Shown here: positions 1 through 8,765 of the stretch, one piece after another
Position numbering within the stretch: position 1 is the stretch's first letter
How the letters are laid out: every line of letters begins with the position of its first letter
Source: a virus
Length of the DNA: 40,471 nt
Direction: 5' to 3' (one strand)
IMG/VR virus record: IMGVR_UViG_3300027969_000193
Location: 1 to 40,471 of that record
Position numbers and translations under genes: made by a program
The notes under the pieces: model-generated
What the model was told of the DNA's origin: nothing
Databases searched by the model: none
What the model saw: the letters and a program-made list of their open reading frames with translations, nothing else

Positions 1-196
1 TTGTAGCACCCAAGGCAAGAGTAGTTGATTCTAAACCAATGTTTAATGTGTTGGCATTAAACGGTAGTAAGTTAAACGCACTACAATCAGTGAGTATTGA
101 ACAGCCATTGACCGTTAGTGTGCCAGTGATAATGACATTATCACCTGCTGGTAATACATTACCATTTGAACCATATAAAGAAGTATTATTAGCCAT
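1..196 (-). CDS. Tail fibre N-terminus, second allele (cut off by window start)
   Basis: Reading from ATG at 196 with a good ribosome binding site (AAGGA) upstream, 65 codons are open to the window edge. The residues align with the start of the 1145-residue fibre encoded at 35724-39161: both share the stretch GDNVII.GTLTVNGCSILTDC followed by a near-identical FNLLPFNA. This copy lacks about 18-20 residues that the other has near residue 10-30 and diverges again after residue 50. It lies 9 bp after the stop of the adaptor gene, just as in the other copy. I take it as the same gene from a co-occurring strain, not a second fibre gene of one genome. Confidence 0.75.
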   Translation of the reverse strand, partial: MANNTSLYGSNGNVLPAGDNVIITGTLTVNGCSILTDCSAFNLLPFNANTLNIGLESTTLALGAT

Positions 197-205
197 TTGT
201 TGTCC

Positions 206-1417
206 TTATTTGTAAGCGTAGTTTCTGTATTGACGAGGCTGCCATACTGAAGTTAGTTTAGTATGTCCTCCACTCCACTTACCTAAATTGTTTTGATCTT
301 CTACGATGTTGTATGCGTTCTCAAACTTTTGAGCATATACCTGAGCATCTTCGGCATTGTGTCGTTTAATGTAATACTCACGTAATGTAGCATATACATA
401 ACCTTCTGCCCAAGTTGCCAATACTGCGTTGCTTTGAACCGTTAAATCAGTGATGCTGATGTTGGTTATAGTGCCACCTTGTGGGCTTGTGCCACCAGTG
501 ACACTTACTTGAATACTTGTGCTTGAAGTTAGTTGTGTGACAATAGCAGTAGTAAAACCAGTGCCTAAACTACCTGTTCCTGCTGTGGCTGTAATGTGAT
601 CACCAACGTTTAATCCGTTGATATCTGTCATACCACTGATACCAATCAACCAAGGACCGCTACCACTAATAGGATTTACACTACCAGTTGTGCTGATTAG
701 AATATCATCCTGTGGAGCAAATAACAAATCCCAAGCCTTATAGTAATATAAATTGATTAGAGCACCTTCGGCAACATAAGGAATGAATTGATATTTTTGT
801 GCTACTTCACTGAACTTACCACGGATCACATTTGGCACATTGACTGGACTCAAATATAACTGGGCAAGCATACCTTGAGTAATAATGTCTCTGTCACCAA
901 TACGGTCATAGACAATCCAAGGACCACTTTGGTTGCTGTTGTTAGCATTAGTGGCAAACACTATAGTGCCACTAACCGTGGCTGTATTGACAATACTTAA
1001 AGTAATAACTGAACCACTGCCGCCTCCACCAGTGACATTTACTACCAGAGCACCAGTGGCAATACCAGTTCCCGACACCAACATATTATTTTGTATAGTC
1101 TGTGCTGGAGTTGAAGTTAGTGTAATTGTAAGTTGCCCACTAACACCTGTAGCCGTAGCACTGGTAGTGACCTGTGCTCCTTGTTGGAAAAACAAGATAG
1201 GCTTGTTCATATCAGCAGGGATAGGCACTCTACCATCTTGATCTGCTACACCAATGTTTTCAGGTGCGTAAGGATCACAGCGTAATGCTGGTAGTTCAAT
1301 ATTTCTCATTGACATTTCTGCCATAAAAATACATTTCTTTATTTCTGCGTCATTGGTAGAACCTGTGAAGTCTTTAACAAATGTCACAAGGTCATCGGCT
1401 GTGGGTATTACAAACAT
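206..1417 (-). CDS. Head-tail adaptor-like virion protein, second allele
   Basis: 403 residues, same length as the protein at 39171-40382 and about 90% identical (I count roughly 40 substitutions by eye, none an indel). An alpha-helical core (residues about 1-80, 160-240 and 325-403) is interrupted by two Gly/Thr/Ser-rich beta inserts, at about 81-157 and 242-323. The position after the capsid gene and before the fibres, and the helical core ending in a long conserved C-terminus, fit a connector/adaptor that docks onto the portal, but the family assignment is inference. Substitutions cluster in the beta inserts and at the segment boundary near residues 205-245; the C-terminal 75 residues are nearly invariant. 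It starts 2 bp after the stop of the upstream gene. Confidence 0.6.
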   Translation of the reverse strand: MFVIPTADDLVTFVKDFTGSTNDAEIKKCIFMAEMSMRNIELPALRCDPYAPENIGVADQDGRVPIPADMNKPILFFQQGAQVTTSATATGVSGQLTITLTSTPAQTIQNNMLVSGTGIATGALVVNVTGGGGSGSVITLSIVNTATVSGTIVFATNANNSNQSGPWIVYDRIGDRDIITQGMLAQLYLSPVNVPNVIRGKFSEVAQKYQFIPYVAEGALINLYYYKAWDLLFAPQDDILISTTGSVNPISGSGPWLIGISGMTDINGLNVGDHITATAGTGSLGTGFTTAIVTQLTSSTSIQVSVTGGTSPQGGTITNISITDLTVQSNAVLATWAEGYVYATLREYYIKRHNAEDAQVYAQKFENAYNIVEDQNNLGKWSGGHTKLTSVWQPRQYRNYAYK

Positions 1418-1506
1418 TTTTAATGTAGTCCTTTAAAGTATTTCTGTTCGCCTCGTTTTGTGGGATAAGGCACATCTATGGGAATAGGTAATTTACCACC
1501 TGGGTA
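1380..1506. repeat. 127-bp exact repeat of the window's last 127 bases
   Basis: Bases 1380-1506 are identical to 40345-40471. The base just before (1379 a against 40344 g) differs, as do several more upstream. The repeat spans the start of the adaptor gene and the end of the 196-residue gene. An exact length of 127, a usual largest k-mer in short-read assemblers, ending at the last base of the sequence points to an assembly-graph overlap that closes the circle. Confidence 0.85.
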
Positions 1507-2010
1507 TGTCACATATTCTGGATATTCTTGTTGAACAACTCTGTAAAACTGGGCTTTGAGTGTTCTGTCGTTTTTAATAGCGTTCCAAGGAATACCATCA
1601 AAGTATTGGTCACTGATACGGATACTGATAACCGTGGGCAAATCCATCCACTTATAAGTTAGTTTGCCATCTTCACCAATAGGTGCCAAAGGATCAGGAA
1701 TACCAAGTTCGGCAGCGTGTCTGTAGTTCTTTACACGCAGTTTAATTTCTTCGGTGTTCTGCTGTTCTCGTTTGATGTAAAACTTGCCATCTTCTCTGCC
1801 AGTGGTCACAATCATATTGCCACTTTTATTAGTGTCAGTTCTTTTCCAATCACCTTTCATACTATTATACAAGTCATTGTTATTAGATAATAAGCGTTCA
1901 GCCACACCATTGTGTGTAGTCACCATACCACCGTGATCTTGTCTCCAGTAATCGTGATTCTTTTCTGGATCTTTATCGTCCAGATATTCAGGTTGATTTA
2001 TATCTTTCAT
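1420..2010 (-). CDS. Conserved late protein of unknown function (between capsid and adaptor)
   Basis: 196 residues, hydrophilic, no membrane segment. It begins with many acidic and polar residues (DINQPEYLDDKDPEKN) and ends in a Lys/Pro-rich tail. I do not recognise a family. Its place, directly after the major capsid gene and 2 bp before the adaptor gene, suggests a virion or head-completion role. A strong terminator sits between it and the capsid gene, so it may be expressed at a lower level than the capsid. ATG at 2010 has no clear ribosome binding site; it is preceded by the AT element TAAATAATA. Confidence 0.7.
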   Translation of the reverse strand: MKDINQPEYLDDKDPEKNHDYWRQDHGGMVTTHNGVAERLLSNNNDLYNSMKGDWKRTDTNKSGNMIVTTGREDGKFYIKREQQNTEEIKLRVKNYRHAAELGIPDPLAPIGEDGKLTYKWMDLPTVISIRISDQYFDGIPWNAIKNDRTLKAQFYRVVQQEYPEYVTYPGGKLPIPIDVPYPTKRGEQKYFKGLH

Positions 2011-2030
2011 AGTATTATTTAGCCAAACAA

Positions 2031-2052
2031 AAGGGCAACCGAAGTTGCCCTT
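2031..2052 (-). terminator. Rho-independent terminator after the major capsid gene
   Basis: A perfect 9-bp stem (AAGGGCAAC / GTTGCCCTT) closes a UUCG-type tetraloop and is followed on the minus strand by TTTTGTTT. It lies 24 bp after the capsid stop codon and ahead of the 196-residue gene, so it probably lets capsid mRNA end here while part of the transcripts read through. Confidence 0.85.
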
Positions 2053-2075
2053 GTCACTTAAAATCTTAAAAAGAT

Positions 2076-3251
2076 TTAAGGTGTGACATCGCCAGGACCG
2101 AAGTTTGTGCGACTTACCAAAGCGGCTGGACGAGCACTTGGCAATGATGCCTGTGCTGTTGTGCCTGCTGTGATGTTGTTTAGAACACCAACGCCTGCTG
2201 GGTTGCGAACGATCAATGTGCCTTCCATAATGAATTGGTCCAATGACGCATCAGCGTTTGAGAAGACTTCATTATTTGGTCCAAGATCACGCAATGAACC
2301 CCATTGTAGAACATCCTCGTTCATAAAGTAGATGCTGTTAGCATTTACTTGGTCCATAATCCAACTATCGAAAATCTCATAAGTGTAATTAAAATCACCC
2401 TCATAAGTTTGGATAGTATCGCCACGAGCACTATCAACACGATTGATACCACGGCTTTGTGGCATATTGTCGCTTAAAGAAGTGCGTAGGCTTGTTGGAG
2501 CAACTACCGTGCGGATTTTAGCATTGTAGCGTTGTTCAGCAACCGTGACCAATTGCTTGTATAACGCTGGGCTAAAATACTGGTTAGTAAATGTGCCACC
2601 GTAGTAGTAATTACCATTAGCATAAATGCGAAGGGCATTACTGATTTGTGTAGAACTATCAGTATCTTCATTGTTATAGAATGTATCTAAACCTGAAGTT
2701 GTGCCTGAAGTTGTGTTGAAAGACATAGTGCCTGCGAATGAGTTTAATGAACCCATACGACGACCTGTTTGTCCTGCTGGCAAACCTGAAGCAGTTCCAC
2801 TTTGACCAGCATACTTCGTTCCGATTTGGTCGGCACGAACTAATTGTTGTTCAACGTCAAACATCAACTCAATCAGTTGTTTTACCTCCTGATAACTTTG
2901 CGGATCTCCGCCAGATTGTAGAACGGCACGAGCAGTTCCAGAAGCCGCAATAACGGTGCTGAAAATCTGCGTGTAGTTGCCCAAGTTATAGCGTTGATTG
3001 CTCTCTGCTTGACTTGTAGAAACCGTGGCACCTTCGATCTGTGCTTGAACTTGAGGAGCACGATAAATGTCATCAGTCCATAGTGGTAAAGTAGAATTTA
3101 CTTTACGCTTTTTGCTCATACACATATTGAGCACTGGTGTGTCGTCCTTGACACGATTAGACACATCAAGGTCTAAATCTTTAACAACGATATCAGCACT
3201 ATAAGGTAGTGTTGTGCCATTGCCAATTTGGGATGTTGTAATTTCTGCCAT
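2076..3251 (-). CDS. Major capsid protein (HK97 fold, SU10/DUF5309-like)
   Basis: 391 residues. The sequence shows the pattern of the SU10-type capsid family: an N-terminal segment ending in TPVLNMC and KKRKVNSTLPLWTDD, a long helical spine region (SYQEVKQLIELMFDVEQQLV) and a C-terminal region with NVLQW-type and IVRNPAG motifs. It forms the icosahedral shell. Directly upstream lies the scaffold gene, as expected for head assembly. ATG at 3251 has a strong ribosome binding site (AAAGGAAAA). The gene is followed by its own terminator, consistent with very high expression. Family recognition is from memory of the motif pattern; the role is secure from context. Confidence 0.88.
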   Translation of the reverse strand: MAEITTSQIGNGTTLPYSADIVVKDLDLDVSNRVKDDTPVLNMCMSKKRKVNSTLPLWTDDIYRAPQVQAQIEGATVSTSQAESNQRYNLGNYTQIFSTVIAASGTARAVLQSGGDPQSYQEVKQLIELMFDVEQQLVRADQIGTKYAGQSGTASGLPAGQTGRRMGSLNSFAGTMSFNTTSGTTSGLDTFYNNEDTDSSTQISNALRIYANGNYYYGGTFTNQYFSPALYKQLVTVAEQRYNAKIRTVVAPTSLRTSLSDNMPQSRGINRVDSARGDTIQTYEGDFNYTYEIFDSWIMDQVNANSIYFMNEDVLQWGSLRDLGPNNEVFSNADASLDQFIMEGTLIVRNPAGVGVLNNITAGTTAQASLPSARPAALVSRTNFGPGDVTP

Positions 3252-3276
3252 TTTATTTTCCTTTAATAATGGTTGT

Positions 3277-4431
3277 TTATCTTCCCCCTCTACCAGAACG
3301 AATACTCTGTAATCGTGCTACTAAAAGGTTATCAGAGGCTTTTTTATCGCCTCTATTGGCTTGCTCACGAAGTTTGCTGATTTCATCACTACTGCCCTTC
3401 CCTGAAGAAGTGCCTTTGCGATTAGTCAATGCTGCCATAGAAGAACCTGCGGATTTAGTAGATGGCTTGTCTCTGTAGCGAAGACCGTCACGGACGAGAC
3501 TTAAAAGTGCTTCGTCACTGCTGATTAGGTCTATATTAGGAACACCTGGAATGATCTCGTCTTTAGCATTCTTCCAAAGTTTGCTAACCTTATCCCTGAC
3601 TTCATTATAGACATATTCGTTTTTCAACTCTTTGTCTGTAAATCCTCGTCGGGCTGCGTCTAATCGTTCGGATACTTGCTGACTACGCACTTGCCTGAAC
3701 TGGTCAATAGCAGGTTTAATTTGTGATATAACCTGTTGTTGTTGCTGTATCCAGCGTTCATTCTGTGCCATACTTGCCTGTATCCTTGCGGCTACCGCAG
3801 GATCACTTGTTCTTGCCAATTGTTGCTGGAAGGTAGTTTGATAATTTTGTGTTTTCACAATCTCATCATACGCTGCCTGTAATTTTGGCTGAACGGTAAA
3901 TTCCATTGCTAAAGTTAAACCTTCTTGTCTGGCTCGTGCCTCATTGAGATACTCGTCAAACTCTGCTCGTTCTATCTTTAACTGCCTTGCTTCTTCGTGT
4001 ATTGCTCCACCTTGACCTAATATTGCGGCTGCTTTTTTAGCATCAATAACTACTTCTTTGCCGTTCTTTAAGAACTTGAATTTAGCATTGGGATTAGTCT
4101 CAGCAAATTCTACAAAGTCAATAAGTTCGTCTGCTGATGAATCATTACTACCAGTGCTTACCTCTTCAGGGGCATCTGCTTCTTGATCGCTGCCATCGCT
4201 ATTATAATTTTCAGTGTCGTCAATTTCTGGCATATCGTTTGCCACAGGGTTTGATGACTGCTCTGCCTCTTCATCTACTCCTGTCGCAGTCTGGTTGGTA
4301 GCACCAATTTGATTACGCAAAGTCATTTCTTTCATTGCGGTCATTTTAGCGGCTATTGAATCCATACTCGGAACTGCTGGTGATTCAGTGACCGCACCTT
4401 GTGAGGTGTTAGGACTAATCGGTTCTGTCAT
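3277..4431 (-). CDS. Capsid scaffolding protein
   Basis: 384 residues. The N-terminal third is acidic and low in complexity (runs of Glu, Asp, Ser around residues 50-100), followed by a segment FKFLKNGKEVVIDAKKAA and then a long Gln/Ala/Arg-rich helical region likely to form coiled coils (about 140-260), and a basic, Gly/Ser-rich C-terminus ending in SIRSGRGGR. This layout, and the position between portal and capsid genes, is typical of podovirus scaffolds whose basic C-terminus binds the capsid protein. Start ATG with AAAGGAAAT ahead of it. No protease motif is visible. Confidence 0.82.
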   Translation of the reverse strand: MTEPISPNTSQGAVTESPAVPSMDSIAAKMTAMKEMTLRNQIGATNQTATGVDEEAEQSSNPVANDMPEIDDTENYNSDGSDQEADAPEEVSTGSNDSSADELIDFVEFAETNPNAKFKFLKNGKEVVIDAKKAAAILGQGGAIHEEARQLKIERAEFDEYLNEARARQEGLTLAMEFTVQPKLQAAYDEIVKTQNYQTTFQQQLARTSDPAVAARIQASMAQNERWIQQQQQVISQIKPAIDQFRQVRSQQVSERLDAARRGFTDKELKNEYVYNEVRDKVSKLWKNAKDEIIPGVPNIDLISSDEALLSLVRDGLRYRDKPSTKSAGSSMAALTNRKGTSSGKGSSDEISKLREQANRGDKKASDNLLVARLQSIRSGRGGR

Positions 4432-4442
4432 TTCTATTTCCT

Positions 4443-4787
4443 TTAATTAGTATCGGGCGACTCTATGTTGCTTACGATACGGCTTTTTAAGTAAGCAGCC
4501 TTTTTAAGACTACTTACAAAATTGTCAATGCCTACAAGTTGATTACTTAAAGCAACTCTTTCAGCATTGTCGTCTGGAGTGTGTGCCCTGATGTTAGCCA
4601 GTGCGTCTGCCACTTCAAACTTAAAATGGTGTATAAACATAGCCAAGTCCTTGTTCTTTAACAAGTTCTCAGCCTGTGTTCCATAATGTCGAACCTTGTC
4701 CAGTTGTTCTGGCTTTAGGTTCTTCAAACTGCTCAAATCTATAGTCAATCTGGAGTTATAAAACTCCACCGTATTATCATTTATCAT
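4443..4787 (-). CDS. Small helical protein of unknown function in the head block
   Basis: 114 residues, predicted mostly helical (LKPEQLDKVRHYGTQAENLL, then KKAAYLKSRIVSN), no membrane segment, no recognised family. It lies between portal and scaffold, so it may be a head accessory or assembly factor. The ATG at 4787 has no purine-rich binding site; the upstream 30 bases are AT-rich with two TAAATA cores. Confidence 0.65.
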   Translation of the reverse strand: MINDNTVEFYNSRLTIDLSSLKNLKPEQLDKVRHYGTQAENLLKNKDLAMFIHHFKFEVADALANIRAHTPDDNAERVALSNQLVGIDNFVSSLKKAAYLKSRIVSNIESPDTN

Positions 4788-4804
4788 ACATTTATTTATG
4801 CTAT

Positions 4805-7066
4805 TTAACTATATACCTTTGGAGTTCCTTGAGCAAGTGCCATATAATCCAACTGGCTTTCGGCATCAGTGCCAGCCATTTCGGCTTTGATCTGTTCTGC
4901 TCTTGTATCATCCAATGCCGCACTACTCAAGCGTTTCTTATCTTCTGGACTTGGTTCTCTGTTCTTCATTGCTTCAGCACCAGAAGTAATCATTGTTTGG
5001 ACTTCTTCATCGCTTGGCAAATATGTATCGCAGTCTTTGACACCTAAAACATACAGAGTGTCAGCAAAAGGCTTCTTGACCTTTTTATACACTTCGGGAG
5101 TTAAAGTGCCAGCAGTGACCATAGCCTGTGTTGTAGCATACAAATCTGCCTGACACTTTTGAATGATCTGTAGTCTGCCCAATGAGTTTTCTTCACTCAT
5201 CATACCAACTGCTAACTCCAAGTGTATTTCTTTACGCTCACAAAAGTTCATATCATCCCAAGCCAAATAGTCAAGGAACTCTGCTTTTTTGTCAGGGTGG
5301 AATGATGCGGCTAACTTTTTAACACCATAGTCATCACCGTATTGTATCAATGTTCTCCATACCAACCATAGTGCTTCTTTTAATCCTTCGGCAGCATTAC
5401 GGACAATGTTGTCCTGAATGATTTGGTTAGGCGTTAGTGCCATTTGTAGTTTGATACCACTATTGCCAGGTGCCATAACTTCTGGGTTGAACACATCTGT
5501 GGGTGAAGTCATACCAACCAATGACATAGTGTCTTGTTTGATACGTTCCATAGCAGTTTCAAGGAAGGCAAGATTGCCACTTGGTGGTGGGATTTGGTAA
5601 ATGTCTTTGGCAGGATCAAACTTGCTGTCAAGAATAAAGATTGCTGATTCGCCATCTTGTAGCATCTCAAAATCTAATCTATCTGGTTTAACACCTATTC
5701 TTGGTGTTGCTGTTAGTAAGCCTAACTGAATCTCTGCTCTGGCTGCTGATGTGTTATATTCTTGAGCAGGAACAACTGATTCTGCCACGCTCATACCATA
5801 AAAGTTTCCTGGCAATGGACGAGGACACATATTGGCAACAGGAATAAACTCAACTTCTCTGGCACTGATAATGTATGAACCTGAATAGATAATTTCAATA
5901 AGTTCTAACTCACCATCACCGTCAATGTCAAATCTGTTCCAAGCAGTGACAATACTGACAATTCTGGCATCTTCATCTTGTGCCGCACCACTGCTAACAG
6001 GCAAGCCCATAACAGGCACACTATCACGGGCGTGAATAGCCAAGTTGTTTAATACTGAACCCGCTTGATATGCTCCGCTTTGGTTGTATTCAGCGTGTCG
6101 TCTAAATTCTTCTAAATTGATATCAGGATATAACTCAGTTGCTTCCTGTATAGTCATTGGGTCGTAATACCCGCAGAATGGTTGATCTTTGATTTCAGGC
6201 ACCGTTGGATCGCAGATCCAGTAATGTTGAGCAATAGGATGGAACTTGATGTTGATACTATAACCAGTTAGTTTGTATTTGGCTTTGTAAATTGTGTTGC
6301 GTTTAACAGCATCATCTAATACTGATGTTTCAGCATCAACACTGATAGTCTGTAAATCTTCTTCAACCATCAAATCTTCACCATCACCAAAAGCGTTGAT
6401 AGCACTTTCTAAATGATCTCTGCCCATCTGTGCTCGTTCAGGTCCAAGATTTTGTTGTATCTCTGCCATAGCCTTTTCCATATCAATACTGACTTGTCGT
6501 TTGCTTTGGCGTAATGCTGTCAAACCACTTTCACTGGCTTGTTGTTCAAATGCTCGTAATTGGTCATTGGTTCCCTGTGTCTCAACATAACGGACAATCT
6601 GCTCACGCACAGGTTTAATCATCATCATACCATTCTTGTGTAGATTGGCATCCATAATCCAACGCTCTAAAATAAAGTGCGGATCGTTCATTTGATTGAC
6701 TACCTTTGATACCATATCACTGGCTTGTCTTGCGGCAACTTCATCATCTTCACCATCGGCTACGAATTCAAAGTTGATTTCACCACCTGGCATCAATCCT
6801 TTGGCGATAACTGCTGTTGTATAATCCACAACTGGTTTTACGGTTGGGTGAATATAGTCAATGCCATTTACAGGGGCAGTTGAGTTTGTCACAGCCAAGC
6901 ACAGATAGTGATAGTCGGCACTTCTATTTACAGCGTTCTTGGTAGCAAGATAGCGTAAGAATGAAGCCATTTTAACTTCTAACAGATTTTTCAAACGCAC
7001 AAAGTTGGCATTGATTTTTCTATTCTGATTGAGGTCTGTGATGACGGTGTTTTTTATGTCTAACAT
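4805..7066 (-). CDS. Portal protein (podovirus type)
   Basis: 753 residues, the usual size of P22-like portals. Recognisable elements: an N-terminal helical part with YLCLAVTNS.APVNGIDYIHPTV, the core with DPTVPEIKD and the loop-rich middle ending in LPGNFYGMSVAESV, the region APGNSGIKLQMALTPNQ, and a C-terminal helical barrel-like tail. Twelve copies form the ring at one capsid vertex through which DNA passes; terminase, adaptor and scaffold are its partners. The gene follows the terminase/glycosyltransferase cluster and precedes scaffold and capsid. ATG at 7066 has AAAGG 10 bases upstream. Confidence 0.9.
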   Translation of the reverse strand: MLDIKNTVITDLNQNRKINANFVRLKNLLEVKMASFLRYLATKNAVNRSADYHYLCLAVTNSTAPVNGIDYIHPTVKPVVDYTTAVIAKGLMPGGEINFEFVADGEDDEVAARQASDMVSKVVNQMNDPHFILERWIMDANLHKNGMMMIKPVREQIVRYVETQGTNDQLRAFEQQASESGLTALRQSKRQVSIDMEKAMAEIQQNLGPERAQMGRDHLESAINAFGDGEDLMVEEDLQTISVDAETSVLDDAVKRNTIYKAKYKLTGYSINIKFHPIAQHYWICDPTVPEIKDQPFCGYYDPMTIQEATELYPDINLEEFRRHAEYNQSGAYQAGSVLNNLAIHARDSVPVMGLPVSSGAAQDEDARIVSIVTAWNRFDIDGDGELELIEIIYSGSYIISAREVEFIPVANMCPRPLPGNFYGMSVAESVVPAQEYNTSAARAEIQLGLLTATPRIGVKPDRLDFEMLQDGESAIFILDSKFDPAKDIYQIPPPSGNLAFLETAMERIKQDTMSLVGMTSPTDVFNPEVMAPGNSGIKLQMALTPNQIIQDNIVRNAAEGLKEALWLVWRTLIQYGDDYGVKKLAASFHPDKKAEFLDYLAWDDMNFCERKEIHLELAVGMMSEENSLGRLQIIQKCQADLYATTQAMVTAGTLTPEVYKKVKKPFADTLYVLGVKDCDTYLPSDEEVQTMITSGAEAMKNREPSPEDKKRLSSAALDDTRAEQIKAEMAGTDAESQLDYMALAQGTPKVYS

Positions 7067-7093
7067 TATGGGTAATTACCTTTAATTTATCTA

Positions 7094-7270
7094 TTATTTA
7101 GCGTTTTCTAATGCCTGGCGTATCTTGGTCAATTCGTCAGGCGACACCATAAAGAAGAATTCACGCCAGCCCAGTTCAGGAATGTATTTTTTAATCTTTA
7201 TAACATACTGATCTTTGCTGTGTTTTCGTAGAGTTATATCTAATTTGTAATCTTCTCTGTCTATGATCAT
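7094..7270 (-). CDS. Small protein (58 aa) of unknown function
   Basis: Fifty-eight codons from ATG at 7270 to TAA. The start overlaps the stop of the nucleotidyltransferase-like gene as ATGA, a translational-coupling arrangement used repeatedly in this genome. The protein is charged, with about one third Lys, Arg, Asp and Glu; it starts MIIDREDYKLDIT and has the segment PELGWREFFFMVSPDEL, which suggests a small compact beta/alpha fold. It fills what would otherwise be a 200-bp gap ahead of the portal gene. No family recognised. Confidence 0.72.
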   Translation of the reverse strand: MIIDREDYKLDITLRKHSKDQYVIKIKKYIPELGWREFFFMVSPDELTKIRQALENAK

Positions 7271-7809
7271 TCTGCGGCTCCTAAAGGTAAATGGGCAAGT
7301 TTGCCGTGTTTCATTATATATTGTTCTAAATGCGGTTTAAGTTTTTTAGCCACACGCTGATATGTGCTGCCAACTAAATTGTCATTGACTTTGGCAAAAG
7401 CAGGATGTAGTCTGTAATCGTTGATGACCTTGCGTCCCTGTCCGTTGTCGTGTTCGTGATAATTTAAGAATACAAATTCAGTGGGTAATATTGTAATCTT
7501 ACCATCTTTAAATTCTGCTGTTTCAATGACATTTTGCCAACGAGCATCTATAACTAAATTATGTCTAAAACCTGTGACTACACTGGAGATCAACAAATGC
7601 TCTAAAGCATCTATGTTCATTTTGCCTGTGAATACAATATCAACATCCATAGTATTATTGATGTCTGTTAAACTTCTGCCAGTTAAATATGCTCTATAAC
7701 CACTGCGTTCTGCTTCTAATTTTATTTCGTCATACCAAGCAACAATGGCTGGTATAGTTGGACGCACAAATTCTCTGTCTGTGCTAACTGGACCTCGGGT
7801 GTATTTCAT
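7267..7809 (-). CDS. Putative nucleotidyltransferase-fold protein
   Basis: 180 residues. Near the N-terminus, LTGRS (residues 42-46) followed nine residues later by DVDIVF (55-60) matches the GS/GR...DxD pattern of the pol-beta-like nucleotidyltransferase superfamily, in which the two Asp bind metal. The rest has no clear motif. It overlaps the glycosyltransferase stop by ATGA and the following 58-residue gene also by ATGA, so the three are one coupled unit. Together with the glycosyltransferase it may modify a sugar, a protein or DNA; the substrate cannot be read from the sequence. Confidence 0.55.
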   Translation of the reverse strand: MKYTRGPVSTDREFVRPTIPAIVAWYDEIKLEAERSGYRAYLTGRSLTDINNTMDVDIVFTGKMNIDALEHLLISSVVTGFRHNLVIDARWQNVIETAEFKDGKITILPTEFVFLNYHEHDNGQGRKVINDYRLHPAFAKVNDNLVGSTYQRVAKKLKPHLEQYIMKHGKLAHLPLGAAE

Positions 7810-8765
7810 ACTGATTCCTTGTAATTTATTTCGCTGACTTTCTTGTCAGTGTATTTTTGGTTGATGTAGTCTAACCCACAAAAATCAATATATTGTTTAA
7901 GTGAGCGTTTAGTGCCTAATCCATAGATACCAAGTTCTTTGCCTGTGGTCACACGATTACTGCGATGCTTGCCAGCCGTGCTGTATTCGTGCCATTTTGT
8001 CTGTGCGTGTGGTTCTATCATTTTATCTGCCCAAGCCTTGTTTCTATACTTACCAACATATTGATGATACACTGGCATATTACAAGGATGGAATATATTA
8101 TAGCCGTGTGTCCATAAGCGTAGTGCGTATGAACATTCTTCACCACTAAAATAGATATGCGGGTCATATGGCACTCGTTCTACTAAATGTCCTGGACCAA
8201 ACAAACATCCACCAGCAATTAAAAATCCGTGACTTGGTTCTTGCTTTTTGCCAAAAGTTCCACGAATACTTGCGTGTTGTTCGTTGGCATTTTTAAATGT
8301 GTGTTCTTCATTTACAGCCAACAGCATACAATCTGTGGTGGTCTGTCCTTTTTTCAGGTTAGTTAAATCTCCGTCTATGATCTCAAACGGGTATGGATAA
8401 CTTGTGATAATTGGATTAGCGTGATATTGTTCTATGTGTCTAAACTGATTGATAAAATACAAATCCCAGTCTTTGTCAAAGATTGTGTGACTATCTATTT
8501 GGAAATAATAAGTTTCTTCATTATATAATGTCTGGCATAAGTGTCTTGCCCAACAAGCACCACGGCTTAAATGTGGTTCTATCCTGACATACCTGATTTG
8601 TTTCTTAAAGTCAAAATAACCAGGGTCAAATGTTTCCATTCCAAAACTTTGATCTACAATTCCAAATACTAAACTATCTTTGTTGTGTGCGTTATCGTAG
8701 GCATCTTTCACGGTATTTGCTAACAGCGGGTCCCTATAACTCGCTATGCTAATAAAAATCTTCAT
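7806..8765 (-). CDS. Glycosyltransferase, GlcNAc-transferase (PF11397 / GT60) type
   Basis: 319 residues with the signature of the Skp1-type GlcNAc-transferase family: FISIASYRDP at residues 4-13, FGIVDQ at 34-39, RGACWAR at 68-74, QIDSHT at 89-94 (the DxH metal/nucleotide-sugar site) and WD at 100-101, followed by the acceptor region with SGEE. Such enzymes transfer a sugar from a nucleotide sugar to a hydroxyl. In phages these genes may decorate virion proteins or DNA; the target here is unknown. ATG at 8765 has AAGGAATTG upstream. It sits between terminase and the nucleotidyltransferase-like gene in the head-gene block, so it is probably expressed late. Confidence 0.82.
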   Translation of the reverse strand: MKIFISIASYRDPLLANTVKDAYDNAHNKDSLVFGIVDQSFGMETFDPGYFDFKKQIRYVRIEPHLSRGACWARHLCQTLYNEETYYFQIDSHTIFDKDWDLYFINQFRHIEQYHANPIITSYPYPFEIIDGDLTNLKKGQTTTDCMLLAVNEEHTFKNANEQHASIRGTFGKKQEPSHGFLIAGGCLFGPGHLVERVPYDPHIYFSGEECSYALRLWTHGYNIFHPCNMPVYHQYVGKYRNKAWADKMIEPHAQTKWHEYSTAGKHRSNRVTTGKELGIYGLGTKRSLKQYIDFCGLDYINQKYTDKKVSEINYKESV

